This document shows, piece after piece, positions 24,904 through 33,693 of a stretch of 64,000 nt of DNA. The translations under genes and the position numbers were made by a program. The notes beneath the pieces are model-generated. The model had not been told where the DNA came from. It did no database searches and worked only from the letters and a program-made list of their open reading frames with translations. Each line of letters starts with the position of its first letter. Positions within the stretch are counted from its first letter, which is position 1. The stretch is taken from positions 180,996-244,995 of the forward strand of contig NZ_JAAXCU010000048.1 of NCBI RefSeq assembly GCF_012911845.1, in the 5' to 3' direction. The stretch is from Bacillus sp. RO2. GTDB taxonomy: Bacteria > Bacillota > Bacilli > Bacillales > Bacillaceae_I.

Positions 24904-25920
24904 TTATCTTGAATTCGAGATAATTATATCGTGGTTGGATGGAGATGTCAAATTGATAAGTGGATATAGGTTGTATTTTATAGACCTGGTGTTTCCAACT
25001 GTTTGAAGTCCCATGGAAGTTAGGATTCTTTTCATTACATCAGCAGATGGTACACTTAGGAACTCTCTAGCCTCTTTATTGGAAATGGTCTCGTTGAATA
25101 ACAAACAATAATCTCTTAACGCGCGTATGTGTGCGTCTTTTGATTTTTTGTTGCACTTAGTACAATACCAATAAGAATGAGTCCTCTGCATAGGGATAGC
25201 CAAGCAGGTTGAACATAGTACACCTAATAAAAGCTCACTTGGGTTAATGTTTAACTGTTTTAAAGTGAGGGTTGGTTTAACTTTATGGTGCTTAATAATG
25301 GTGCGTGCAAGGTTATAAATTTCTTTATTGGAAAGAATCTGTTTATTGGAGATTGTTTGTTGTTGTTCGATTTTTGTGGGGAGAAAATGACCATGAATGA
25401 CCTTTTGGTTTGTTGATTTATCTCCAGGATCGACTTGAATCATGCAAGAAGGATTCGAGATGACTACGAATGAGGTAAGTGGTAGTGATGGAATATCAAA
25501 CTGTTCAATCCATTGCTTCAGCAGCCTTTCTTGATTACTGACCTGTATGATGGGACACTGATAATATTTCACATTGCCCATATACGTCTGAGTCAGCTGA
25601 TTGAATTTCCTGTCAAAATAAATGGTCCCACCCATATTTTTCACTTCTAATAGGGATATAAAGTTAGCCGACAGGAGTAACGTATCAATATGGAAGTTTT
25701 GATTTTGGAATTGTAAACTGACGGAATGGAGAATGTGATAGTCTTGATTAGGAAGGATGCTAAGGGGGTAGTCAATGGCACTTTCGCCTTTATAGCCTTT
25801 AATTTGCTTGGCTATCAATTCCTTTACTCGCGGCATTGAGGGGTGCTCTTCATCAAGGCGTCTCTCAATAGCCTGCAAAAATAGTATATTAACAGGGTAA
25901 TCTCTCTCTTTTACTATCAT
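24904..25920 (-). CDS. NERD-domain (nuclease-related) protein with zinc-ribbon and wHTH-like tail
   Basis: A 338-residue protein. The NERD domain (about residues 35-150) shows the restriction-endonuclease-like core: GYKGESAIDYPLSIL, then FHIDTLLLSANFISLLEVKN with the catalytic-type Asp and Glu-x-Lys, and GTIYFD. A possible zinc ribbon follows, CSTCLAIPMQ...YCTKC (about 235-260), then a helical tail. Bacillus members are of unknown function; a DNA-processing role is inferred. The frame is open for 83 more codons upstream, but those are encoded by a repeat array. GGGAGG eight bases before the ATG at 25920 sets the true start. Its 3' end contains the promoter and operator of the next gene. Confidence 0.8.
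   Translation of the reverse strand: MIVKERDYPVNILFLQAIERRLDEEHPSMPRVKELIAKQIKGYKGESAIDYPLSILPNQDYHILHSVSLQFQNQNFHIDTLLLSANFISLLEVKNMGGTIYFDRKFNQLTQTYMGNVKYYQCPIIQVSNQERLLKQWIEQFDIPSLPLTSFVVISNPSCMIQVDPGDKSTNQKVIHGHFLPTKIEQQQTISNKQILSNKEIYNLARTIIKHHKVKPTLTLKQLNINPSELLLGVLCSTCLAIPMQRTHSYWYCTKCNKKSKDAHIRALRDYCLLFNETISNKEAREFLSVPSADVMKRILTSMGLQTVGNTRSIKYNLYPLINLTSPSNHDIIISNSR
24905..24951 (-). promoter_or_regulatory. Consensus SigmaA promoter with MhqR-type operator
   Basis: On the minus strand, TTGACA (24951-24946), a 17-bp spacer and TATAAT (24928-24923) form a perfect promoter. It is directly followed by TATCTCGAATTCAAGATA (24922-24905), which matches the MhqR box tATCTcgaAtTCgAGATa at almost all positions. 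The repressor would cover the -10/start region. The whole element lies inside or at the end of the upstream NERD gene, whose stop codon is at 24904-24906. Confidence 0.85.
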
Positions 25921-26003
25921 TTTTAACCTCCCAAGCAAATTTATTAGTAAATTATACCACTTATACAGTGGAATGTCGCTCAAAAGTGAGTGGTTTTTGG
26001 AAT

Positions 26004-26132
26004 CGGGCGATAATTTCAATTTACGGGCGATTTTTTGAAAATACGGGCGATAAATCAGAGTATTCGGGCGATTTTTAGGATTTACGGGCGATAATTCAAC
26101 TTTACGGGCGAAAATAACAAGAAATCGGGCGA
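26004..26132. repeat. Seven-copy CGGGCGA direct-repeat array, 20-21 bp period
   Basis: CGGGCGA occurs at 26004, 26024, 26044, 26065, 26085, 26105 and 26126. The intervals are 20, 20, 21, 20, 20 and 21 bp, with A/T-rich spacers such as TAATTTCAATTTA. On the minus strand the core is TCGCCCG. The array lies 84-212 bp upstream of the NERD gene start. The 110 bp between the array and the RDD gene stop contains a further GC-rich stretch (CCGCCCGCCCGCC) and nothing else I can identify. Confidence 0.8.
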
Positions 26133-26242
26133 ATCCCAATAATAGGTAAAAACCGCCCGCCCGCCTCAATTTATTCCTCGCCCCAAAGTCAAAGCCGGAA
26201 TCCGCAAACCATCATCCCGCCAGTCCAAAAGGAAAAGCCCGT

Positions 26243-27046
26243 CTACAACTCATACTCCCACTCTTCCTTCATCTGCAAATACAGCACCAGCAGCATATCC
26301 TCTAACTCATCATAATGCTTACTAGACGGGTCTAGCCCTATTTTTGGAAACAAGATATCAGCCATTTTTCGAGTCAAAACGATGCGGTCATCAGCATTTA
26401 AAGTATCCAATCGCTCTGCGTATGTCTTCAAAAGCCTCCACTCTTTAGCTCCAAGGGACTTCAACGCCCATTCTTCTACAAGGCCTCCCTCAGAACTAAG
26501 ATCTTTTTCAGCAATACGTTTATCCAGCTTGGAACCTATCTTTTTCTTCTTCCCCCTTCTTTCATGCACAACAATGGTACCTGCAACAAGGTCCCCTAAT
26601 CGCTTATGCTTGGAGTGAAAAAAGATCATCAGCATCCCCACAAGGTAGTTTGCTGGCAAAATATCGATGATTCGAAGGAAATTACGAATGATGCTAGCAA
26701 GCAAGGTGATACTGTGCCCATTTTCTTGAATGACACGTATTCCAACCATTTTTTTCCCTAATGTTCGACCACCTGTAAAGTACTCAAGCACGACATAATA
26801 GCCCCAATTTAGTAAAAACATTAATATAAGGACTCCTGCAAACATATAGGATGGAATGTCTGTTTCAACGTACTCAAATATACTGGCATTCAATCCAAAA
26901 ATTAGAGCAATAACAATTAAAATGTTTATTATAACCAACAAAATAGTATCAAGAATAAAGGCTGCTGCACGGCTTCCTAAGCCTGCAGCGTGAAACTGTA
27001 ATGAAACATATTCGGGTGTTTTAATATCCACTTGTTCAGTCTTCAA
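26243..27046 (-). CDS. RDD family membrane protein
   Basis: A 267-residue protein. The RDD domain (about residues 10-150) has the GLGSRAAAFILDT opening (Arg and Asp in helix 1), three to four membrane segments, GRTLGKKMVGIRVI, and KHKRLGDLVAGTIVV. A 100-residue cytosolic helical tail follows, with charged stretches. The TTG at 27046 gives the usual start near TEQVDIKTPEYVSLQF; a GTG at 27058 is the alternative. It is divergent from the SpoIIM-like gene. RDD proteins commonly accompany MoxR/DUF58/DUF4129 clusters, which is the case here. The exact role is unknown. Confidence 0.85.
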   Translation of the reverse strand: MKTEQVDIKTPEYVSLQFHAAGLGSRAAAFILDTILLVIINILIVIALIFGLNASIFEYVETDIPSYMFAGVLILMFLLNWGYYVVLEYFTGGRTLGKKMVGIRVIQENGHSITLLASIIRNFLRIIDILPANYLVGMLMIFFHSKHKRLGDLVAGTIVVHERRGKKKKIGSKLDKRIAEKDLSSEGGLVEEWALKSLGAKEWRLLKTYAERLDTLNADDRIVLTRKMADILFPKIGLDPSSKHYDELEDMLLVLYLQMKEEWEYEL

Positions 27047-27154
27047 GGTGATTCCCACTTTCTATGGATAAATTTTACTTTAGGGTGTTTCTATTTATCT
27101 ATAATATTACTATAATATAGAAGATAGATGAAAATGAGACACGAGGTGTAAAAG

Positions 27155-28117
27155 ATGAATGTCAAACAATTTATTAAACAACACCGCGGCCAGTGGAAGG
27201 AGCTAGAAAAACTAGCATCTGATTTACATAAGCGAAAGAATATTACCGGAAAGAACCTTGAGCGATTTCACAGTCTTTACCAAAAGGCGGCACAGAACTT
27301 ATCTTATAGTCAAACTTATTTTCCAGAAGAAGAAGTCACATCTTACCTAAATGGTCTTGTATCCAAGGCACATAATCTTTTATACAAAGATCAGATAACG
27401 AGTTGGAAGCAAGCAAGCGACTTTTTGGGCCATAAGTTTATTGGACTCCTTCTCGAACAATGGAAGTTTGTCTTGGTAGCTATGCTTCTTTTTACGATTG
27501 GGGGACTTGGAAGTTATTTTGCCGTCCTGTATGATCCACTCTATCTGTATTCCATTCTACCAGGAGACATGGCACAAAACTTTGATCCTGAAAAACTTGG
27601 TGACAGTGACGGGATGGTGGATGCCCCTGTTATGTCTGCAAGTATACTGACTAATAATATTCAAGTTGCCATCCTTGCATTTGCCGGCGGGATAACCTTT
27701 GGATTGTTGACAGTCTATGTATTAATCTACAATGGAATTATTGTGGGCGCGATCGCTGCCCTGTTTTGGCATTATGATAAAACATACGAGTTTTGGGCTT
27801 ATATTGTTCCACATGGGATGATTGAACTGACAGCGATTTTTATTGCCGGCGGCGCTGGGTTATTAATGGGGTACAAGCTTTTTGTACCTGGTGAATATTC
27901 ACGAGGCTATCAGTTGAAGTGGAATGCTAAACGATCTGTGCAATTGTTACTTGGAACGATTCCGTTGTTTATCATAGCAGGGATAATTGAAGGATTCATT
28001 ACCCCTGCTGCCATATCGTTGGAAACCAAGTATTTTGTTGCTGGACTGACTGTTATGGGATTAATACTTTATGTAACTTTAGGCAGTCTTAAGCTTCGTA
28101 AAGCCCAGTTACAATAA
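27155..28117 (+). CDS. SpoIIM-like (stage II sporulation protein M family) membrane protein
   Basis: A 320-residue protein. An amphipathic N-terminal region of about 95 residues (NVKQFIKQHRGQWKELEKLA) is followed by six to seven membrane segments in the DUF95/SpoIIM pattern, including NNIQVAILAFAGGITFGL, YNGIIVGAIAALFW and VPHGMIELTAIFIAGGAGL. It is much longer than sporulation SpoIIM and belongs to the branch found with RDD and MoxR genes, so a vegetative envelope role is likelier than engulfment. GAGGTG precedes the ATG. Its stop overlaps the convergent DUF58 gene by 9 bp. Confidence 0.85.
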   Translation: MNVKQFIKQHRGQWKELEKLASDLHKRKNITGKNLERFHSLYQKAAQNLSYSQTYFPEEEVTSYLNGLVSKAHNLLYKDQITSWKQASDFLGHKFIGLLLEQWKFVLVAMLLFTIGGLGSYFAVLYDPLYLYSILPGDMAQNFDPEKLGDSDGMVDAPVMSASILTNNIQVAILAFAGGITFGLLTVYVLIYNGIIVGAIAALFWHYDKTYEFWAYIVPHGMIELTAIFIAGGAGLLMGYKLFVPGEYSRGYQLKWNAKRSVQLLLGTIPLFIIAGIIEGFITPAAISLETKYFVAGLTVMGLILYVTLGSLKLRKAQLQ

Positions 28118-29470
28118 ACCTCTGTTCATGGTATCGATATAATGGGAAACAGCGGTTATAGCAAGCCGTTCTTCACGGGCCTCCATCATCATGAGGCCTT
28201 GCTTTTCCCACCTTGCTTTCTCCCGTTTCTTCGTTAAAATTTGTTGCTGGGCAACCCCTTTAATCATCGTTTCTTCTAAAGACGTTACAGGGCTTGCTGC
28301 TCTTTTTCCCAATATCTCGTCTTCAACTCCTATCATGAAAAAGAGATGCCTTTGCCTTACCCTCTTAAGGTAAATTAGGGCGCTTTCCTCATGCAGAAAT
28401 GTTTTAACGTCGCTAAATAATAGGATAAGGCTTCGCTTCTTTTGAACAAGCTGTAAGTATTGAAAGACTTCAGCATAGTTGGATTCTGCTGCATCGACTT
28501 GAACGTTATAGATAGTTTTCAGGATAGTTTGCAAGTGGGGCAACCCTTTTGCAGGCGGGATATATGCCTTTACCTTTTTAGAAAAAGCAAGTACCGCGAC
28601 ATAATCCCCTTTTTGCAATGCAGCTGCAGCAACGGTCAAGGCTGCTTCTAATGACCGCTCCAAACGGTTGCCCTTTTTTAGTTCTGCCCCCATCATTCTT
28701 CCACAATCGATAAGTATGGTGATGTATTTACCGTGCTCTGGTTCATACTCATTTGTCATGACTTCCTGTAATTTGGCCGTTTGACGCCAGTTAATTTTCC
28801 TTGGATCATCCCCCACCACGTAAGAACGTATTTTAGAAAATTCCCCAACGCCGCTTTTCTGCTTTCTAATAGTTACTCCTTCATGAATCAGAAATTTTTG
28901 AGCGTTCTCCAAGTACTGTTTAGTTTCCGTCATATCCGGAATGACTTTTATCGTATCTTCCTTTGCAAAAATCATTTGCTTTTGCCAAAGACCAATCCTA
29001 CTTTGATATCGTAAATACAGCTGTGAAACAAGATACTCACCTCTAACAGGCGCTGTGGTGTGGTAGGTAAATTGCTTTCTAGTGTTTTTTTCTACCATAC
29101 CGGTAAAAGGAAACGGCCGAGAAAAGGACTGAGGAATACCATCTCTTAATTCAACCCTCATATCATTTTCTGTTGGATTCTCTAGCACTATGTTAACGTG
29201 ATAACTAATTCCCCTTTCCATCTCGCTAGGAATAATTCTCGTCAAACTGAGTGCTTTTTTATTTGGTGTAAGTACAAGGTCCACCAAACTAAAAAGAATA
29301 ACAAATACATTTATTAGGAAAATAATTGGCCAAGAAATGTTTACAAAAAGACTCAATAGAATAAAAGTCAAAGAAAGTATAGAAAGTAAGAGAACTAGTC
29401 TACTAGTTGGAAGAATCCCTTTATCTCGGAACAGGAATCGACCCCACAAGTTCTTCAATGATTTGTTCAA
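28109..29470 (-). CDS. DUF58 domain protein (MoxR partner)
   Basis: A 453-residue protein with two N-terminal membrane helices (residues 22-65), an extracytoplasmic beta-rich part, and the DUF58 signature EFSKIRSYVVGDDPRKINWR, followed by a von Willebrand-A-like domain (ITILIDCGRMMGAELKKG). Relatives such as B. subtilis YeaD work with MoxR ATPases, probably as membrane-linked targets or chaperone clients. The TTG start at 29470 lies inside the 3' end of the moxR gene (50-bp overlap), but GGAGGG eight bases ahead and the conserved RFLFRDKGILPTSR segment support it, so translation is coupled. It is the last gene of the five-gene operon. Confidence 0.88.
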   Translation of the reverse strand: MNKSLKNLWGRFLFRDKGILPTSRLVLLLSILSLTFILLSLFVNISWPIIFLINVFVILFSLVDLVLTPNKKALSLTRIIPSEMERGISYHVNIVLENPTENDMRVELRDGIPQSFSRPFPFTGMVEKNTRKQFTYHTTAPVRGEYLVSQLYLRYQSRIGLWQKQMIFAKEDTIKVIPDMTETKQYLENAQKFLIHEGVTIRKQKSGVGEFSKIRSYVVGDDPRKINWRQTAKLQEVMTNEYEPEHGKYITILIDCGRMMGAELKKGNRLERSLEAALTVAAAALQKGDYVAVLAFSKKVKAYIPPAKGLPHLQTILKTIYNVQVDAAESNYAEVFQYLQLVQKKRSLILLFSDVKTFLHEESALIYLKRVRQRHLFFMIGVEDEILGKRAASPVTSLEETMIKGVAQQQILTKKREKARWEKQGLMMMEAREERLAITAVSHYIDTMNRGLL

Positions 29471-30350
29471 CAGTCGCTCCCTCCAATTCCATATGAGGAG
29501 ATAATTGAATCCGGTGACGAAGCGCGGGTTTTGTCACCATTTTAATATCATCCGGAGTTACGTAGTTACGGTTGCTCAAGTAAGCCCAGGCCTGTGCTGC
29601 TTTTCCAATGGAAATACCTGCACGAGTGCTCGCTCCGAACCTGATAGAATCCGACTCACGGGTGTTACGGACAATTTGCATAACATAATCAAGGATACTT
29701 TCACTTAGGGTAACTTGCTGAATCTCTTTTCTAATGTTTAGAAAGGTTTCCATATCTAATACTGGCTTGGTATCTGTATGATTAAATTTACTTTCCATCA
29801 CTTGTTTCAGTACTGCCGTTTCTTCTTCCAGGCTAGGAAAATCGATACGCAGCTTGAAAAGAAAGCGGTCTTGCTGTGCCTCCGGGAGCGGATATGTTCC
29901 TTCAAATTCAATTGGATTTTGGGTAGCAACCACAAAAAACACATCGGCTAAAGGAAATGTCTCGCCATGAATCGTAACCTGTTTCTCTTCCATCGCCTCA
30001 AGCAGGGCAGCCTGCGTTTTTGCAGGGGTCCTATTAATCTCATCTGCAAGGAGAATGTTACTAAAAATAGGTCCCTTCAACGTTTCAAAGTTGCCTTCTT
30101 TCATATTGTAAATGGAACTTCCCGTAATATCACTTGGTAAAAGGTCTGGAGTAAATTGAATGCGATTGAATTTTCCGCCCAACAGGCTGGCAAGGGTTCG
30201 CACCATTTGCGTTTTCCCGGTGCCCGGCACCCCTTCTAATAGAACGTGGCCGCCTGCCAGTACGGAAGAAAGTAAAAGTTTCAAATTCAAATGTTGACCT
30301 AGTATTCTTTCCTCATATTGCTCAAGAAGAGATGCTAATTCTACTTTCAT
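29421..30350 (-). CDS. MoxR family AAA+ ATPase
   Basis: A 309-residue AAA+ ATPase. Walker A is GVPGTGKT, Walker B is LLADEINRTP, the sensor-1 region is FVVATQNPIEFEGTYPLPEAQ, and an Arg finger lies in the QQDRFLFKLRID segment. MoxR proteins act as metal-insertion or maturation chaperones for VWA-domain partners, here probably the DUF58 protein encoded next. The ATG at 30350 overlaps the DUF4350 stop (ATGA), which sets the start; the reading frame is open a further 15 codons upstream but without support. The gene is within a membrane-protein operon (DUF4129, DUF4350, MoxR, DUF58), equivalent to B. subtilis yeaC. Confidence 0.93.
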   Translation of the reverse strand: MKVELASLLEQYEERILGQHLNLKLLLSSVLAGGHVLLEGVPGTGKTQMVRTLASLLGGKFNRIQFTPDLLPSDITGSSIYNMKEGNFETLKGPIFSNILLADEINRTPAKTQAALLEAMEEKQVTIHGETFPLADVFFVVATQNPIEFEGTYPLPEAQQDRFLFKLRIDFPSLEEETAVLKQVMESKFNHTDTKPVLDMETFLNIRKEIQQVTLSESILDYVMQIVRNTRESDSIRFGASTRAGISIGKAAQAWAYLSNRNYVTPDDIKMVTKPALRHRIQLSPHMELEGATVEQIIEELVGSIPVPR

Positions 30351-31486
30351 CCTTCTTCCACCTCTTTCCTTAAGGTATCTAATTGTTTTGACCATTCAAG
30401 ATATTCTTGTTTTGTAATTTTCTTTTTTGCTAACACCTGTGTTAATTGATAAGTAAATAAATCTATTTTTCCATCCTCTTTTGTTTTCCATCTCTTATGG
30501 AGGAAGACGGCACACTCTTTCCAGTCCCTGTTATATGGAATACCCCATCTTTCTTGCAGCAAATATTTTACATATTCCGCCTGATTGCTCAGAGAATCCT
30601 GATAAGCATTTCCTTTTAAGTACCATGCAGCTAAAGCTCGAAGACTTTCATCACTATACCTGACTGTTTCCTCACGAGGATGTAATATCGGACCGAATCT
30701 CTTGCCTTGCTTCCAAAGAAGTAATATCGCTACTAGCATTCCCTGGAAGAGTAACAACAAAAACCAGTCTTGATAGACATCTATAGAAGATGTGCCAGTA
30801 TCCCCATGGTTGTACTCATCAAAGAGAATGATTGTGTCATTATTTATACCTTCTTCTTGTATAAGGCTAAATAAAAGGGAGAGATGATCCTTCTTTAAAA
30901 TTTCTTGGTTTGTTAGCCAATGAGGCGTCAAAGCTACGATGAGTGTTCCATCACCATACTTCCGCTTAACAGCAACATCACCGAGTTGATCGGAAAGAAG
31001 TATTTCATCTTCTCTTCCCGGTTCTAACCTTACAGGAGAATAAATATCCCCTACAAAGTTGGTTTGGCTCGCATCATCAAAGGTTTGCTCAGGGAACATC
31101 GACTCAACAAAGGTCGTGCGGATATCAAAAAATCCTTTTGGGTTATTTTTAAATAAGAGGATGCTGTTCCCTTTTTCCAAGAAATCAATATAAGATTCCA
31201 TCGTTTTTGTATCAGGAGTAAAGTATGGTTCAACCATCAACAATACCTGTCGTCTTTCTTTATCAGGCAACAAATCAGGGGATTGTTCCCATCTATTCAC
31301 CATCCCTATTTCGTTTTCCAGATAAGTGTAGAAAGCTTTCAATCCGGTAGGTGAAGGAGATTCTGAGTCATATGGTGAGAATTCTTCCGGCTTTTGGGAT
31401 AGAACAAGGTAGGAGCAGATTGCAAAAAGAACGAGTAGAGTTCCAAGCCATATCCATCCTTTTTTCTTTGTGGTTATTCCGTTCAA
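30347..31486 (-). CDS. DUF4350 domain membrane protein
   Basis: A 379-residue protein with one membrane helix at residues 11-28 and another near 230-250. Between them lies the extracytoplasmic DUF4350 part (LSQKPEEFSPYDSESPSPTG, then FYTYLE and a PSAYS-like GLKAFY). The C-terminal cytosolic portion is helical. The TTG start at 31486 is preceded by AAGGAGG at a seven-base spacing. It overlaps moxR by 4 bp. DUF4350 and DUF4129 proteins are constant companions of MoxR in Firmicutes and Actinobacteria; the biochemical function is unknown. Confidence 0.85.
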   Translation of the reverse strand: MNGITTKKKGWIWLGTLLVLFAICSYLVLSQKPEEFSPYDSESPSPTGLKAFYTYLENEIGMVNRWEQSPDLLPDKERRQVLLMVEPYFTPDTKTMESYIDFLEKGNSILLFKNNPKGFFDIRTTFVESMFPEQTFDDASQTNFVGDIYSPVRLEPGREDEILLSDQLGDVAVKRKYGDGTLIVALTPHWLTNQEILKKDHLSLLFSLIQEEGINNDTIILFDEYNHGDTGTSSIDVYQDWFLLLLFQGMLVAILLLWKQGKRFGPILHPREETVRYSDESLRALAAWYLKGNAYQDSLSNQAEYVKYLLQERWGIPYNRDWKECAVFLHKRWKTKEDGKIDLFTYQLTQVLAKKKITKQEYLEWSKQLDTLRKEVEEG

Positions 31487-31504
31487 GTCCCACCCTCCTT
31501 CCTT

Positions 31505-32140
31505 TTATAGATCTTGATCTGTATCATTTATCCACTTCAATGCGGTATCACGGTAAGATAAATAGTCATCTTTTCCAATTTTTTGTTTGCCATAAGTTCC
31601 TCTGTCGAACAAAAGGGCAAAATTAAAGAAAAATTCAGCCAGTTCTCTTTGTTCTCTTCTTAACTCATCATAATACTCCCAATTCGTTTTCCATATTTTT
31701 GCTACGAGCCAATTCCGTTTATGGAAATTGAGTAATAGGCCCAAAAATAGATGTCTAGTTGCAAGTGAATAGTCTTCCATGTCTTCGTATTTCTTTGCCT
31801 CCGCTATATGTTGGTGAAATGACCATTCTAGCTCCTCACCTGATTGAAAAGGCTTCGATACTTTATTACGACTATTTCGGTTCCTCTTTATAAGGTAAGT
31901 AATGATCCAAGCCGCTAATATTACGATTACAAGGGTGATGACAAAAATCAATATATTCCCTGCTGTTCCGCTTGTATTTTCCATGGAAGGGAAAAGTCGT
32001 GAAAGCAAATCTGCTAGCCATGCTTTTAATTCATCCCACCAAATTTGCAAGGTATTTCTCGAATCAGTATAAAATGCCTGGTATTCCTGTTGATCTAGGA
32101 TTTCTTCTATTTGTTCTCTTGCTTTTGGTTCTTTAAGCAC
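31505..32140 (-). CDS. DUF4129 domain membrane protein
   Basis: A 211-residue protein. The N-terminal 50 residues lie outside the membrane (EPKAREQIEEILDQQEYQAF, typical of the family), with one membrane helix at 62-85. The C-terminal cytosolic DUF4129 domain has ATRHLFLGLLLNFHKRNWL and REQRELAEFFFNFALLFDRG. The GTG start at 32140 follows AGGTGATAGATC. DUF4129 domains often replace or accompany a transglutaminase in MoxR loci; no transglutaminase gene is present here. It is 18 bp upstream of the DUF4350 gene. Confidence 0.85.
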   Translation of the reverse strand: MLKEPKAREQIEEILDQQEYQAFYTDSRNTLQIWWDELKAWLADLLSRLFPSMENTSGTAGNILIFVITLVIVILAAWIITYLIKRNRNSRNKVSKPFQSGEELEWSFHQHIAEAKKYEDMEDYSLATRHLFLGLLLNFHKRNWLVAKIWKTNWEYYDELRREQRELAEFFFNFALLFDRGTYGKQKIGKDDYLSYRDTALKWINDTDQDL

Positions 32141-32176
32141 GATCTATCACCTGTCCTTTTCCAAAGGAGTCGGGGT

Positions 32177-33091
32177 TTATTCAATATGATAATCATCAAT
32201 GAGATCTCTCAAATCATCTGCATCATGACGAACTTTCAAATCCAGATACATGACAGCGTACCCTACTGCCATAATGAGTGTTGTAAAAAGAGTGGTAAAA
32301 CTGACAATTAACCCAAGAAGTACACTGTTACCAAGCAAAGCTGAGAAAGTTAATTCTATTGCTACCCCTATGGAGGAAGTTATCAAAAAGAAAATGATGT
32401 ATAGACCCATCAACTTAAATGTTCTACCTTTTGATAAACGCCAACTTCTTGTTAACCCCGGAGAGTTCTTATCCAATACTACAGAGCCGAAGAAGAAACT
32501 CCATCTTGTAAGGAGAAATGCTGCGATGAGCAATAAACTAGCAGTCATTATTATGGATACAATGATTCCTGCAATTACATCTATTGCAAAGACAAGAACC
32601 GAAGTAAATATCCCTGCCATAGTAAATCCAAATATAATTCCAAACGCAATAAGTCCATATAACAGAGAGGATCCAATCATTGGAAAAAAACGTCCAAACG
32701 CTTGTTTGACTATAGTACGGACAGTAAACTCTCGGTTATGGTTGACATGATTAACGCCGAAGATGATCGCAGCTTGAGCGACAGGATATGTAAACAATAC
32801 CAATAATGAAACAAATAATATTCCAAGGTCAGCTGCAAGATTAGAAGTTAAAGAGGCTTCTTCCGTCATTTCAAAATTCCTAATGATCTCTTCATACCAA
32901 GCTCCCCCGCCGCCTTCTTGTTTAATGAGGCTTTTCCCTGCCGCTAATTCAATAATTGCTTGCAGAAGATAAATGGGACCAACCAGAAGTAATAAAATGA
33001 AGAAAAAATCCTTGAATTTGTATTTACTGATTTTAAACGTCTGATCTAGAATCTCCCCGAACCCTTTTGGTTTATTAAGATTGCTGTTCAT
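32177..33091 (-). CDS. Polytopic membrane protein of the MoxR cluster
   Basis: A 304-residue protein with six membrane segments in two halves and a cytosolic N-terminus (NKPKGFGEILDQTFKISKYK). It contains the motif VVLDKNSPGLTRSWRLSKGR, common in membrane proteins annotated DUF7847 or as glycerophosphodiester-phosphodiesterase membrane domains. The AAGGGAGG ribosome site is strong. It heads the minus-strand operon that continues with DUF4129, DUF4350, MoxR and DUF58 genes. Function is not known; a scaffold or transport role at the membrane is the natural guess. Confidence 0.75.
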   Translation of the reverse strand: MNSNLNKPKGFGEILDQTFKISKYKFKDFFFILLLLVGPIYLLQAIIELAAGKSLIKQEGGGGAWYEEIIRNFEMTEEASLTSNLAADLGILFVSLLVLFTYPVAQAAIIFGVNHVNHNREFTVRTIVKQAFGRFFPMIGSSLLYGLIAFGIIFGFTMAGIFTSVLVFAIDVIAGIIVSIIMTASLLLIAAFLLTRWSFFFGSVVLDKNSPGLTRSWRLSKGRTFKLMGLYIIFFLITSSIGVAIELTFSALLGNSVLLGLIVSFTTLFTTLIMAVGYAVMYLDLKVRHDADDLRDLIDDYHIE

Positions 33092-33202
33092 TCCTTTTCC
33101 TCCCTTATAACTATTCCAAATGTTGTCATATCGACTATTTTACCATTAATCTATCAAAATTCGAGTAATAAATTGCGAAAATGTGCAGATTTAAAAAATA
33201 CG

Positions 33203-33234
33203 AAAAGCCGTTCTCCTGTGAGGAAAACGGCTCT
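33203..33234 (-). terminator. Terminator of the GIY-YIG gene
   Basis: AGCCGTTCTC (33206-33215) pairs with GAGGAAAACGGCT (33220-33232). The minus strand continues with TTTTCG, then an AT-rich stretch. Confidence 0.65.
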
Positions 33235-33247
33235 TAGATTTAATTTA

Positions 33248-33622
33248 TTATTTGTTGAAAACTTTTTCAACATTATACTTTGCATGAAGTGTGTTTGCGA
33301 TGTATGTTTCATAAATTTCTCTTTCCATAGGGTCTTCTACGATACACACGTCTATACGATATACTTCATCGCGGTGGTTTTTAATTGGGGATACATTGTC
33401 CTCAAAGTGTTTTTTAATTCGTTGGCGAAGCTTTCTCGCTTTTCCGACAAACAACAAATCTTCATTGATATTAAAAAACATAAAGATCCCGCCTTGATCT
33501 CGTGGGATTTTATGAAAATCAATAAAGCCATTGATTGGTGTAATAATTGGTTCATCATTTGTGCGAATCTGCTGTCGTTCCGTAATGGAGACATTAGTAT
33601 TAGGTATAGTTATTTTTATCAT
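33248..33622 (-). CDS. yurQ: GIY-YIG nuclease-like protein (YurQ type)
   Basis: A 124-residue protein. The GIY-YIG fold is visible as GGIFMFFNINEDLLFVGKAR followed by KLRQRIKKHF and a C-terminal Glu in MEREIYETYIANTLHAKYN. It corresponds to the UvrC-like N-terminal nuclease module but stands alone. B. subtilis yurQ has the same size and is beside yurR; here too a YurR-like oxidase gene is next to it on the same strand. GAGGACGTG precedes the ATG at 33622. Its target DNA is unknown. Confidence 0.75.
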   Translation of the reverse strand: MIKITIPNTNVSITERQQIRTNDEPIITPINGFIDFHKIPRDQGGIFMFFNINEDLLFVGKARKLRQRIKKHFEDNVSPIKNHRDEVYRIDVCIVEDPMEREIYETYIANTLHAKYNVEKVFNK

Positions 33623-33693
33623 TGTAGTTCACGTCCTCTTTATCAGTAGAGATTCATGGTAACACAACGTATGGATAATAGCTATAATTGTTT

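Noticed and set aside
25921..26169. 83-codon N-terminal extension of the NERD protein
   Set aside because: It is encoded by the CGGGCGA array; a strong ribosome site stands before the ATG at 25920.
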